Shown here: positions 1-7,850 of the stretch, one piece after another
How the letters are laid out: each line of letters starts with the position of its first letter
Position numbering within the stretch: position 1 is the stretch's first letter
Source: Candidatus Adlerbacteria bacterium
GTDB lineage: Bacteria > Patescibacteriota > Minisyncoccia > Phycocordibacterales > SBAW01
Direction: 5' to 3'
DNA length: 44,539 nucleotides
Assembly (NCBI GenBank): GCA_903819895.1
Contig: CAIJFH010000003.1
Location: 1-44,539 of the forward strand
Position numbers and translations under genes: made by a program
Notes under the pieces: generated by a model
The model's database searches: none
Told to the model about the DNA's origin: nothing
Seen by the model: only the letters and a program-made list of their open reading frames with translations

Positions 1-1371
1 GCAGATGATATCCGCTTTGACCCCGAGCCGTTTGTATTCATTGGCGAGTTGGCGCTCGACGGCTCACTGCGCGCGGTGCGCGGCATCCTCCCGCTTGTTG
101 CCGAGGCAAAGAAGCAGGGCAAGCGCGCGATTTTTGTACCGAAAGAAAATGAGAAAGAGGCGGCGCTGGTTGGCGGCATCGACGTCTATGGTGTCACCTC
201 GCTGCAGGAAGTGCTCGCGCATTTGAATGAAAAGCGAACGCGAGCAGATATACAGACAGCAGCATCAGAGAAAAAAGATGGCGAAAAGCGCAACGCGACT
301 GAAAATAAAATAGGGAAGCTGACTCCTGCGCCACAGACAAAAATCACGCCGTCGACGGTCGAGACACAGTTTGCGTTCGAGGATATCCGCGGGCAAGAGG
401 GCGCCAAACGTGCCGCGATTATCGCCGCCGCAGGCGGGCACAACCTCGGGCTGTCGGGACCACCAGGGACAGGAAAGACCATGCTCGCGCGCGCACTCGC
501 ATCCATCCTGCCACCACTGTCGTTTGACGAGATGCTCGAGGTCAACGGTATCCACTCGGTCGCGGGGGTGCTGCGTGGCGAGCTCATCACCACGCCACCA
601 TTTCGTGCGCCCCATCACACCTCCTCCTATGTATCGATTGTTGGTGGTGGCGCGACACCGCGCCCGGGCGAGGCAACCTTGGCGCATCGTGGTTTACTTT
701 TTCTTGACGAGTTCCCCGAGTTCGATAGGCGAGTGATTGAAGCGCTGCGCCAACCGCTCGAAGATAGGGTGATTGCCGTCGCGCGTGCAAAAGGCACTGC
801 ATACTTCCCGGCACGGTTCACCCTCGTCGCCGCGATGAACCCGTGCCCCTGCGGCAACTACGGCCACCCCGAAATCGCCTGCACCTGCACACCACTCTCG
901 CTCGAGAAGTACCGCCGAAAGATCTCGGGCCCGATTGCCGACCGTATCGACCTGTGGACCACGATGGGCCCCGTCGACCTCACCGAGCTGGGCAAAAAGT
1001 CGCCACGCGGCACCCAAACACAAGCAGCGCGCGAGCAAGTGCTCCGCGCCCGCGCGCGGCAAGCAGAGCGATTTGCGCATGCAGAAAAAGAACGAGAAAA
1101 AGCAAACCCATCGAATCAGCAGGGTGGTGCTCGGGGCAAGTCGCCTCGAGTGAATAGCGATCTCTCGCCGCGCGAGTTGGAGGACTTGGTGCCACTCACT
1201 GCATCTGCCCGCACAACGCTCGAGAAAGCGGGGCAACGGCTGGCACTTAGCCCACGCGCATTCCACCGCGTGATCAAAGTCGCCCGCACCATCGCCGACC
1301 TCGACGACAGCCCCGACGTCAACGACTCGCACATCCTTGAGGCACTCCAGTATCGAGAACGGAAGAGTTAG
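1..1371 (+). CDS. comM: ComM/YifB-type Mg-chelatase-like AAA+ ATPase (5' partial)
   Basis: The reading frame is open from the first base, so the N-terminus lies outside the window. The visible part starts in the N-terminal (Lon S16-like) domain with the family motif FIGELALDGSLR. It continues into the Mg-chelatase AAA+ core: Walker A GPPGTGKT at 457-480, the APHHTSSY motif, Walker B LLFLDEFPEF near 695-720, and the cysteine segment NPCPCGNYGHP near 838-870. A C-terminal Mg_chelatase_C helical domain follows. ComM family members are hexameric helicases that promote branch migration during integration of imported single-stranded DNA. That would fit a cell that takes up DNA, but the role here is inferred from family only. 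The linker between the N-terminal and AAA+ domains (about 235-360) is Lys/Glu/Thr-rich and poorly conserved in type. The stop is a TAG at 1369-1371, 11 bases from the convergent TrmB-like gene. Confidence 0.95.
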   Translation, partial: ADDIRFDPEPFVFIGELALDGSLRAVRGILPLVAEAKKQGKRAIFVPKENEKEAALVGGIDVYGVTSLQEVLAHLNEKRTRADIQTAASEKKDGEKRNATENKIGKLTPAPQTKITPSTVETQFAFEDIRGQEGAKRAAIIAAAGGHNLGLSGPPGTGKTMLARALASILPPLSFDEMLEVNGIHSVAGVLRGELITTPPFRAPHHTSSYVSIVGGGATPRPGEATLAHRGLLFLDEFPEFDRRVIEALRQPLEDRVIAVARAKGTAYFPARFTLVAAMNPCPCGNYGHPEIACTCTPLSLEKYRRKISGPIADRIDLWTTMGPVDLTELGKKSPRGTQTQAAREQVLRARARQAERFAHAEKEREKANPSNQQGGARGKSPRVNSDLSPRELEDLVPLTASARTTLEKAGQRLALSPRAFHRVIKVARTIADLDDSPDVNDSHILEALQYRERKS

Positions 1372-1382
1372 TCGAAGAGTCG

Positions 1383-2126
1383 CTACGCCGACAGATCCCA
1401 CAGCGCTTTGAACCACTTGCGGTACCCATCGGCAACAATTGGATTTACAATCACGGTGAGCGGCGCATCTTCGTTGAACGTGCCGAGCTCTACCTCGGGA
1501 TACAAGATGGAGTAATTGCCAAATATGTCGATAGACATCGGGGAGGTAAAACTTTTTGGCAAGAAGCGATACCGCACATTACTGTCCTGTAGCCCACGCT
1601 CAAACCGCGTACCCTTCACTCCCGCCTCAAATAATATATGAAGCCGCATCTTCTTGCGCTTTGCCTCTTTATTAAACTGCACAAAAAATGGCACGAACCG
1701 CTCGTCCGTCCACGCGCCCTTGCCACCAATCGTGTAGACATCCTCGCCAACACGCAGCATGTCCCGGAGCGCATTCTTCCATCCCTCGATGCCGCGATAG
1801 AGAAACACCTTCTCCGAAAACGGCACACTCTTGTACTTTTGCTCGAGCGCGGGGAGCACGCGCAGTAGGGAAGTGCGCCTCTCCTCCACCAACTCAAGCA
1901 ACTTGCCAGGCTCGACCGCTTGGAATCGCCGCTCGTTCGTATCGACAATCTCGAAGACGAGTCCTTTCTCGACGAGCTTCTCGAGCGTATCGTAAATGTT
2001 GCGCCGGTTGATGCCCGAGTGCGTGGCGATACCAGAGACCGAAAGCTCGCCCTGCTCGGCAAGCGTTACATAAATCTGCGCCTCATTTTTGGCGAGCCCC
2101 AGCTCCTGTAATATTTCGATATACAT
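1383..2126 (-). CDS. TrmB-like winged-helix transcriptional regulator
   Basis: This 247-residue protein opens with a winged helix-turn-helix of TrmB type: LGLAKNEAQIYVTLAEQGELSVSGIA, recognition helix around INRRNIYDTLEKLVEKGLV (residues about 6-60). A linker/coiled stretch and a C-terminal effector-like domain rich in beta strands follow (residues about 95-247). TrmB regulators usually sense sugars or other small ligands; no ligand can be named here. I place the start at ATG 2126, where the HTH begins. A longer frame to 2165 would run through the operator-like repeat just upstream. A -10-like TATACA at 2134-2139 lies 7 nt before this ATG and inside the three-half-site operator (2128-2158), so autorepression is likely. 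The neighbouring gene at 2222 is divergent and may share the operator. Confidence 0.85.
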   Translation of the reverse strand: MYIEILQELGLAKNEAQIYVTLAEQGELSVSGIATHSGINRRNIYDTLEKLVEKGLVFEIVDTNERRFQAVEPGKLLELVEERRTSLLRVLPALEQKYKSVPFSEKVFLYRGIEGWKNALRDMLRVGEDVYTIGGKGAWTDERFVPFFVQFNKEAKRKKMRLHILFEAGVKGTRFERGLQDSNVRYRFLPKSFTSPMSIDIFGNYSILYPEVELGTFNEDAPLTVIVNPIVADGYRKWFKALWDLSA

Positions 2127-2127
2127 A

Positions 2128-2158
2128 GTGGTATGTATATACCACACCGCGGTGGTAT
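2128..2158. promoter_or_regulatory. Triple half-site operator between trmB-like gene and 2222 gene
   Basis: Three perfect 7-bp half-sites are seen: GTGGTAT (2128-2134), ATACCAC (2139-2145) and GTGGTAT (2152-2158), spaced by 4 and 6 bp. They form two overlapping inverted repeats that begin 2 bp upstream of the regulator's start codon and cover its probable -10 element. This is the expected layout for a self-regulating winged-helix repressor that may also control the divergent gene. Binding is inferred. Confidence 0.7.
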
Positions 2159-2221
2159 TTGCCACTCATATAGAATAACATATTCTTGCTACCGGGAGTA
2201 CACCACCAAACGGAGAACACC

Positions 2222-3022
2222 ATGAAGCGTCTTTTCGTCGCCTATCGTCGCAACACCCTGTTCGACACCTATGTGCCATCCTTGCTCGAAGGGCTGGACG
2301 TTGTTGGAACATTTATTGTTCCGCAAGGTGTCGCGTTTGACACCTGCAGCGAGGCAGCACTTGCCGCAGCGATTAGTGCCCAGTCGGCAGGCGCCGAGGC
2401 AATTCTTGTCGATAGCACCTGCGGAGGACTTGCGTATCGGCGGAACGAAAGAGGCCTTAGTGTTAACAGATTCCGGCCACACATCGGTCTCGACTACTGC
2501 TTCAGTCAGGAGGTGGACCGGTTGTTTCCTGTGAACACTGTCGGCGACAACCTTGCGTGGTTTGCCACGCAAGTTGTAGCAAACAGACAGGTTGCGGCGG
2601 TTGTGGTTATTGCTGACTGCATCACTGACCACAAACTTGTTGGGGTGGATACGCATCAGCAGTGGGGGTGGCACAATGCAGATCTGCCCCATCTGATTGG
2701 AGTGCATGCGCAGCGGCTGTTCCCTGCAGCAACTGTTACTGTTGTTAGGAAACTGGAGGATGCGTTGTTGGACGCCCAAGACCCGACCACCTTACTCATC
2801 CTCGATCGCCACTGTGGTATCAAGAAATTGATGCAGGCAGCATCAAGCCGCAAAGACGACGATTGTGCATATTTTTCGCTCACGAACTGGCCACATCCAT
2901 CACAGCTTATGATGCTGCCGTTCGAGACGTGCCTTGGACACTTGATTGAGTCGGGGCAGATCAATTACTCGTTCAACATCGGCATGATGCGCGCAGTGAT
3001 ACTGCGGGAATTAAACGCTTAG
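2222..3022 (+). CDS. Conserved-looking cytoplasmic protein of unknown function
   Basis: I do not recognise this 266-residue protein. I chose ATG 2222 over the upstream in-frame start at 2186 because GGAG (2216-2219) stands just before it and the sequence becomes protein-like there (MKRLFVAYRRN). It has no signal peptide or membrane segment. It reads as an alternating beta/alpha fold, with hydrophobic strands such as AEAILVDSTCGG, VAAVVVIADC and TTLLILDRHCG. Each of these strands ends in a cysteine, a pattern reminiscent of (but not proof of) Cys-based racemase-like or Rossmann-like enzymes. The gene is divergent from the TrmB-like regulator and separated from it by the triple operator, so it is the best candidate for that regulator's target. 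A strong terminator follows. Confidence 0.7.
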   Translation: MKRLFVAYRRNTLFDTYVPSLLEGLDVVGTFIVPQGVAFDTCSEAALAAAISAQSAGAEAILVDSTCGGLAYRRNERGLSVNRFRPHIGLDYCFSQEVDRLFPVNTVGDNLAWFATQVVANRQVAAVVVIADCITDHKLVGVDTHQQWGWHNADLPHLIGVHAQRLFPAATVTVVRKLEDALLDAQDPTTLLILDRHCGIKKLMQAASSRKDDDCAYFSLTNWPHPSQLMMLPFETCLGHLIESGQINYSFNIGMMRAVILRELNA

Positions 3023-3040
3023 CGCCGCCGACTCACCAAA

Positions 3041-3085
3041 AGGCCGCCCATCCCAGACAAGTTCTCTGGGGTGCGGCGGTCTTTT
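3041..3085. terminator. Bidirectional hairpin terminator
   Basis: A stem GCCGCC...CCCAGA / TCTGGG...GCGGCGGT is bounded by AAAA on the left and TTTT on the right. It lies between the 3' ends of the convergent 2222 gene and the PAP2-type gene, and overlaps the latter's stop codon. It can serve both. Confidence 0.8.
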
Positions 3086-3704
3086 ACACACCTGCGCGCA
3101 CCCAGTCGTGTTTGAAGCATATTTTGGCGATGGCGAAGATGGTGTAGGTGATAAAGAACGCCGAGGCAACGTCGATCGAGTAGTGCAAGTGCCCGAGCAG
3201 GACAACGACACCAAAAAGCGCCGAGAATGCGAGGAAGAGATAGCGCCACAGCGGATACTCCCATAGCACGAGCGCCATCAGGAAGGGGAGGCCGGTATGA
3301 CCGGAGAAGAAGAGATCGCTGCCGGTAAAGATGTTAGGGAATGCGGCGGTAAAGATGTTTGACCCGATGACCACATGCGTCGGGTAGGGGCTGATGTGGG
3401 TGAGCGATATAAAAAACGAGCGGATGAGGGTGAACATACCAATCGCCTTGAGCGCAAACGGTGCGCGATGCACCTGTACAATACACGCGAGCGCAATAAA
3501 CGCGACCAGAAGCACGGCGCCGTAGACAAAGAACCAGTCGACGTTGTAGACGCGCGTATTGCTCAGCACAATATCGGTGACGGGGTTGCTGATGTTTTGG
3601 TTCGCATAATTGACCGCATAGCCGTTGATGAGCAAGCTGCCCCACACCATAAACCCACCGAGCAGCAGCGAGAGAAGAAAAGAGCTTTTTTTAAATAGTT
3701 GCAT
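3084..3704 (-). CDS. PAP2/sphingomyelin-synthase-like membrane phosphatase
   Basis: This 206-residue integral membrane protein has about six hydrophobic segments. The first spans about residues 9-30, and others centre on VDWFFVYGAVLLVAFIALAC, FLMALVLWEYPLW and FLAFSALFGVVVLLGHLH. The catalytic signature matches the PAP2_C type: FFSGHTG (SGHT, with the catalytic His) and, later, HLHYSIDVASAF (HYSIDV). Enzymes of this family remove or transfer phosphate-linked head groups on lipids, usually with the active site at the outer membrane face. The exact substrate cannot be read from sequence. The start ATG at 3702-3704 has a -10-like TATACC 7 nt upstream and no Shine-Dalgarno. The gene stands alone, convergent with the 2222 gene. 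Confidence 0.85.
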   Translation of the reverse strand: MQLFKKSSFLLSLLLGGFMVWGSLLINGYAVNYANQNISNPVTDIVLSNTRVYNVDWFFVYGAVLLVAFIALACIVQVHRAPFALKAIGMFTLIRSFFISLTHISPYPTHVVIGSNIFTAAFPNIFTGSDLFFSGHTGLPFLMALVLWEYPLWRYLFLAFSALFGVVVLLGHLHYSIDVASAFFITYTIFAIAKICFKHDWVRAGV

Positions 3705-3711
3705 GTGTTCT

Positions 3712-3717
3712 GGTATA
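3712..3717 (-). promoter_or_regulatory. -10-like element of the PAP2-type gene
   Basis: TATACC on the minus strand ends 7 nt before the ATG at 3704. Transcription would start at or next to the start codon. No convincing -35 is seen. Confidence 0.4.
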
Positions 3718-3840
3718 TGAGCGCGGAAGCCGCAGTAGTAAGTATAGCGCGTTTTTACATACAGAGGTGTTACAAAGAGAAGTGTGCTAGTATGCGCGCG
3801 GGAATTCTTTCGTTCTCAAAGTACTCAAAAGGAGCTGCAC

Positions 3841-4167
3841 GTGGCAATAAAATCCCATTCCTGCGCGTATGTGGTAAACCACTACATGCAAGATGGCGAA
3901 TACGCAATAACAACACCAATGATACGAGAAGCTGCTCTCACTTTTGCGGCAGAGAGAAGACCGTATGGTCCCTGTACATCGGAGAGAGTCCCTATCGATG
4001 AGGCTCTTGCACGGTTACAGGAAGATCTTCGTTTCTGGAATGGAACCCTCGCGGCAATTGCTCGCGCGGGCGCCAGCGCCTCTGGGATTCAGGCGGGGGT
4101 AGATGCTCGGAGAAAATATATTGACGATCTTACGAAGGACGCCGATTCAAAAAGTTGTCGCGTATGA
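3841..4167 (+). CDS. Small protein of unknown function
   Basis: No family is recognised. The 108-residue product is read from GTG 3841, which is preceded by a clear Shine-Dalgarno (AAAAGGAG at 3827-3834, 6 nt spacing). The frame continues upstream to 3784 but without a ribosome-binding site. The protein is soluble-looking and mostly helical. The second half (EALARLQEDLRFWNGTLAAIARAG) looks amphipathic, and there is no signal peptide. It stands alone between the PAP2-type and M23-type genes and ends at a 14-bp hairpin. Its leader GGAGCTGCAC resembles that of the orphan gene at 35432 (GGAGCTGTATC), which may reflect a shared regulatory style. The moderate confidence reflects the clean RBS and terminator. 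Confidence 0.6.
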   Translation: MAIKSHSCAYVVNHYMQDGEYAITTPMIREAALTFAAERRPYGPCTSERVPIDEALARLQEDLRFWNGTLAAIARAGASASGIQAGVDARRKYIDDLTKDADSKSCRV

Positions 4168-4169
4168 TT

Positions 4170-4205
4170 CGGCGCGTACAGATGCTTTAGTATCTGTGCG
4201 CGCCG
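4170..4205. terminator. Strong hairpin terminator between convergent genes
   Basis: The arms are CGGCGCG-T-ACAGAT and ATCTGT-G-CGCGCCG, 14 bp counting one T-G wobble, with loop GCTTTAGT. It lies 3 bp after the 3841 gene's stop and about 20 bp from the end of the convergent M23 gene. The downstream U-run is weak (CTTGCTTTG). Confidence 0.7.
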
Positions 4206-4225
4206 CTTGCTTTGTCTTACGTTCT

Positions 4226-5395
4226 TTACTCACCCTCGCCGACAGAGAAATCGCCAAACGGATTCTTTGCACCGCGCACCTCAAAGTGTAGGTGCGGCCC
4301 CGTTGCCTCGCCGGTGGCACCAACCAGCGCGATGGTCTGCCCCTGCGTCACCGTGTCACCCTGCGAGACAAGCAGCTTGCTCGCGTGTGCATACAAGGTT
4401 TGCGTACCGTTGCTGTGCTGAATAACGACATAGTTGCCGTAGCCACCGTTCCATCCGTTGCCGCCACGCGCGATGATGACGGTGCCTGCCGCTGCCGCAT
4501 ACACATCGGTCCCACGGGATGCGCCAATATCCACCGCATCAAACCCATGCAGCCCTTGCGTGATGATGCCACCCTCCACCGGCCACGCGTAGTAGCCCGC
4601 AAGGTCGGGGCCACCCGCGCCATGCAGGGGCGCGGTCTGCTTGCCCTCGCGTGCCAACTGGAGCATCGACGGCTTGCCTTTCATTTTGGTGACGGTTGTC
4701 TTGGTCTTGGTTGTCTTTGTTTTACTCGACGTGCCGGCACTGGTAGCAACCGCGGGTGCAATATCTGCCTCGGCCGAGGGGATGATGATCGTGTCGCCCA
4801 CGGTGAGCGAGTCGCCATCGGCCAAATCGTTGTACTGCGCAATATCATGCACGTTGGAGCTGTAGGTTGTCGCGAGCGACGCGAGCGTCTCGCCTTTTTG
4901 CACCTTGTGTTGGATGCCGGTAATCGGGAGGATCGCGAGCGTCTGACCGGGTTGGATCACCCCACCCTTGATGTCGTTGGCCCAGATAATCGTGTTGGGC
5001 GTCACCCCAAACATGGTGGCGATACCGCTCAGCGTATCGCCCGGGCGTACGATATAGGTACTGATCTGGGAGGTCGCGGGGCGGTTGATGATGTCGGCCA
5101 CCGTGCCCGACGGGCCATCTTGCGGCAACAAAGCGGCGCCACCAACGAGCGCCATGTCGCTCCCCACCGCAGGGGACGGGTCGATGTTAATCGCCGGCGA
5201 AAGCAGCGACACCGTCTGTGAGTTTTGCGCACCATCGTCGGCACTACTCACCGAGGTCGTATTTTGGAGAAAACTAGAGAAGATACTCGCCTCCACCAAG
5301 AGTGGGGTCAGGAACGCAAACGAAGCCGTGCCAAGCACGATACCTACAAATAACGTCTTTTTGGGCATCCTTGGGCGCAGCTGCGCGGCCAACAA
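4226..5395 (-). CDS. Secreted LysM-LysM-M23 cell-wall protein
   Basis: A short N-terminal stretch leads into a signal-anchor (KKTLFVGIVLGTASFAFLTPLLV). Two LysM peptidoglycan-binding repeats follow (YIVRPGDTLSGIATMFG..., then HKVQKGETLASLATTYS...), then a Lys/Thr linker and a C-terminal M23 (LytM) domain ending in GPHLHFEVRG. The domain keeps the HxH (HLHF) and the YAHAS histidine, but the first zinc-ligand motif (HxGxD) reads GFDAVDIGA, with Phe where the first His normally stands. Catalysis is therefore uncertain. Proteins of this layout cut or bind peptidoglycan, often to make room for envelope machines such as the T4SS-like system encoded nearby. The start is uncertain: TTG 5395 as listed, or ATG 5368. 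The frame stays open to 5449 with protein-like sequence but no standard start codon. Confidence 0.85.
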   Translation of the reverse strand: MLAAQLRPRMPKKTLFVGIVLGTASFAFLTPLLVEASIFSSFLQNTTSVSSADDGAQNSQTVSLLSPAINIDPSPAVGSDMALVGGAALLPQDGPSGTVADIINRPATSQISTYIVRPGDTLSGIATMFGVTPNTIIWANDIKGGVIQPGQTLAILPITGIQHKVQKGETLASLATTYSSNVHDIAQYNDLADGDSLTVGDTIIIPSAEADIAPAVATSAGTSSKTKTTKTKTTVTKMKGKPSMLQLAREGKQTAPLHGAGGPDLAGYYAWPVEGGIITQGLHGFDAVDIGASRGTDVYAAAAGTVIIARGGNGWNGGYGNYVVIQHSNGTQTLYAHASKLLVSQGDTVTQGQTIALVGATGEATGPHLHFEVRGAKNPFGDFSVGEGE

Positions 5396-5701
5396 GGGAG
5401 CGTTTTGAGGGTCTTGTTCGATAAGCCAATTGGGCGCTCGCCCGGCAAGTCATCAGTAAATGGCTCTGTTAAGCCATTTGTATACGAACACAGTAGCAGT
5501 ACCCCTCCACTATAGCTCCCGAGCAGGGGGCGTCAACTTCACAAGCGACTCACTTTCGTGGCAGAGAAAAATCGAGCGTTGTGTACAAACACGGCTACCC
5601 CAAGGCCTGGTGTGGATAACTTTGCACCATTTCGCGACCACAAACCAAAACAGGACGTACTATAGAGACAACGTATCCGTAACGTATCTATATATTATTT
5701 T
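5396..5701. other. 306-bp intergenic region with hairpin, DnaA-box match and promoter
   Basis: No gene is seen between the divergent M23 gene and the 5702 gene. It holds an 8-bp inverted repeat (5458-5479), an exact DnaA-box 9-mer TGTGGATAA at 5611-5619, a possible early -10 (TACTAT near 5659), and a TATATT at 5691-5696 that ends 5 nt before the ATG at 5702. A TATAGT on the minus strand near 5512-5517 could serve the M23 gene with a long leader. Confidence 0.5.
5458..5479. repeat. 8-bp inverted repeat (AAATGGCT-N6-AGCCATTT)
   Basis: A perfect hairpin or operator-like palindrome lies about 60 bp upstream of the M23 gene's start. It has no U-tract, so it is more likely an operator or leader hairpin than a terminator. 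Confidence 0.5.
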
Positions 5702-7813
5702 ATGGCACCGGGAACACCAGGGGGAGCACCAACAGCAAAAAAGATTGTCGAAAAATACCGAAAAGATGGCTCGTTAAAGAGTCGGGAGATTCATGAGGGA
5801 GCAGCCGCCTCTGCGCCTGCCACACCCACAACACCCCCACCAGGAGCCGTTGCTCCAGCAGTTGCCGCCGCACCAGCAACTACACCACCCACCACAGTAA
5901 CCACACCAGCGGCTGCTGCAGCTGGAGCTCCGGGGACAGCACCGACACAACCTCGCACACTGGTAGGACTGGGAGGATTGGACACGACTTTGAACACAGC
6001 TCGAAGGACGTTGATAGAAACCGAGGCAATTACAAAAAAGGCCGAAAAAGCGTATCTGAAAGATCGAAAAGCCGCGCGAGAGCTTGGATTTAATAAGATG
6101 CCACCACTTGAGGAGCTCGCGGATGACAAAATTTTTACTGGAGATCCAAACCGCGCTCCTGTTGGAAAAATCTGGCTCAACGAAGCAGAAACGAGGTTGC
6201 GTAGTGCACGGATTGCCTACAAAAAAGCGCGCGACGAACGAGCAGCGTATATGCTCGAACAGGGAAGAAACCCAACTGCTTCCGAGCTACGCAAAATGGC
6301 CGAGTTTGTGCGTGATGAAAAAATAGCTACTCAAAGTGCCATAGCAGAGAAGCGAGGAGGTGTTTTCAAAAAGATATTTGCGGCGGCGGGACGAGGATGG
6401 ATGCGGACACCACCACTTGCTCGCGGAGCACTCATGGCAACATTCCTGGTAATGGCGCCAGCCATGACCGCAGCAGGCATTGCCGCAATCACAGCCCGCA
6501 GAATTATCGGCACGACTGCTGGTGTTGCTATTGGCGACAGAGTCGGAAAATTACTCTATGGAAAAAATGATAGGCGTTTTGAACAACGTCTCGGAGAGGC
6601 ACTGAGCACGTTTGACCCGGCGCGCTTGGATGAGTTCTTATCGAGAATAAACGTAGTATCCGAAAAATATATCAAGGGCAGCAAAAATGCGGTGCGAGCA
6701 AGGACCATCTTGGGACTCGCTGGGGGCGCAGGCCTTGGTTGGGCCGTGATGCATCCCGACACTTTTATCCATTCAGCTTCAGCGGCGACCCTTGGTCGCG
6801 GATTTACCGTACCGAGCGAGGTTACACCGCCATTCAGAGATGGTGTTGAAATTCAGGGCCACATAAGACCTCAAGTAGCTGGCGTACCCGTGGCAGGAGA
6901 TGTGGGTGGTACAAGTGTGCCAGCAACAGACGTTGCTCCTACTGCTCCCAAAGTACACATTGGCGACAGTATGCGAGAATGGTTCAGAAATTTGTTCACA
7001 TCAAAACCTCCTGTTGTAGGAAGTGGCTCGGCAGAGGCACTCGCAACAGAGCATGCAGCACAGAGTTTGTTTGGCAAAGATGTGTTGGTGCATAAAAATA
7101 CATGGAGCACCGTCGAGGAATTACTTAAACATCATGGGCTTGATACTGTGCATGACCAGTCAGCAAAAGATTTCATTCTCGACAAGAACATGCAACATTT
7201 GCGGAGCATGACTTCAGATCAACTTAAAGCAATCGGTTTTAAGAGTGGCAATATTGATATTATTTCAGATGGTGACAAACTTGATTTGAGTTCGCTTGAA
7301 GATCCAAAACTCCAGGGGGGTATTTGGGAGCAGGCGCAGAAACTATCACCAACACAACTACACAACATCGCCGAATATCGCGCCGGCAGCCATGGGGGAG
7401 GTGCTGCACACGCGTCGGGTCATGGCGGGCCACAGACACCCGACCAACTCTTCCCCAAGCAGGTGACAGGTGACATGCTCAACTTTGTATCGAAGCAGTA
7501 TGGCGCAAGTATGGCCACGGCAATGCACGATGTTCATCATCTACCCGCAAGCGCGATACTCGACCCCAGCGTGAAAGCGTCGAGCATACCCAACTTCCCT
7601 GCGGTCAAGACCATGGTGCAGCAGCTGCTCGACCAGACACACGCAGCGCCCAACACCTCTGTGCGAGACCTGATCTCATTGCAACTAGCGGCAGAAAAAG
7701 GAGTGTCGATTAGTGCAAGCGGGAGCGTTTCTGGCTCGGTAAGTACAGAACCAGCGCCTATAATAAGACCCATAGGGGGTATTCCCGCTGTTTTGCCTCC
7801 CCTAAAGAAATAG
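5702..7813 (+). CDS. Large membrane-associated protein of unknown function
   Basis: The 703-residue protein has four visible parts. The first is a Pro/Ala/Thr-rich low-complexity head (residues about 35-85). The second is a charged helical segment with coiled-coil character (about 95-225, e.g. TKKAEKAYLKDRKAARELG). The third is a hydrophobic pair around ARGALMATFLVMAPAMTAAG (about 240-270) and TILGLAGGAGLGWAVM (about 335-355). The fourth is a long, probably extracellular C-terminal half. Within that half, DVLVHKNTWSTVEELLKHHG (about 460-480) faintly resembles the LysM-like stretches seen in large CPR envelope proteins. No family can be named. A TATATT lies just before the ATG and there is no Shine-Dalgarno, which suggests a nearly leaderless mRNA. 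The DUF5663-like gene follows 37 bp later on the same strand. Confidence 0.8.
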   Translation: MAPGTPGGAPTAKKIVEKYRKDGSLKSREIHEGAAASAPATPTTPPPGAVAPAVAAAPATTPPTTVTTPAAAAAGAPGTAPTQPRTLVGLGGLDTTLNTARRTLIETEAITKKAEKAYLKDRKAARELGFNKMPPLEELADDKIFTGDPNRAPVGKIWLNEAETRLRSARIAYKKARDERAAYMLEQGRNPTASELRKMAEFVRDEKIATQSAIAEKRGGVFKKIFAAAGRGWMRTPPLARGALMATFLVMAPAMTAAGIAAITARRIIGTTAGVAIGDRVGKLLYGKNDRRFEQRLGEALSTFDPARLDEFLSRINVVSEKYIKGSKNAVRARTILGLAGGAGLGWAVMHPDTFIHSASAATLGRGFTVPSEVTPPFRDGVEIQGHIRPQVAGVPVAGDVGGTSVPATDVAPTAPKVHIGDSMREWFRNLFTSKPPVVGSGSAEALATEHAAQSLFGKDVLVHKNTWSTVEELLKHHGLDTVHDQSAKDFILDKNMQHLRSMTSDQLKAIGFKSGNIDIISDGDKLDLSSLEDPKLQGGIWEQAQKLSPTQLHNIAEYRAGSHGGGAAHASGHGGPQTPDQLFPKQVTGDMLNFVSKQYGASMATAMHDVHHLPASAILDPSVKASSIPNFPAVKTMVQQLLDQTHAAPNTSVRDLISLQLAAEKGVSISASGSVSGSVSTEPAPIIRPIGGIPAVLPPLKK

Positions 7814-7850
7814 ACGAATACACCATTAATCACGCATTGAGCAAAACCAT

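Noticed and set aside
694-1416. Long open frame on the minus strand opposite the ComM gene
   Set aside because: It is the antisense of a strongly recognised gene. In GC-rich DNA stop codons are rare on the opposite strand; the frame has no family motif or start signal.
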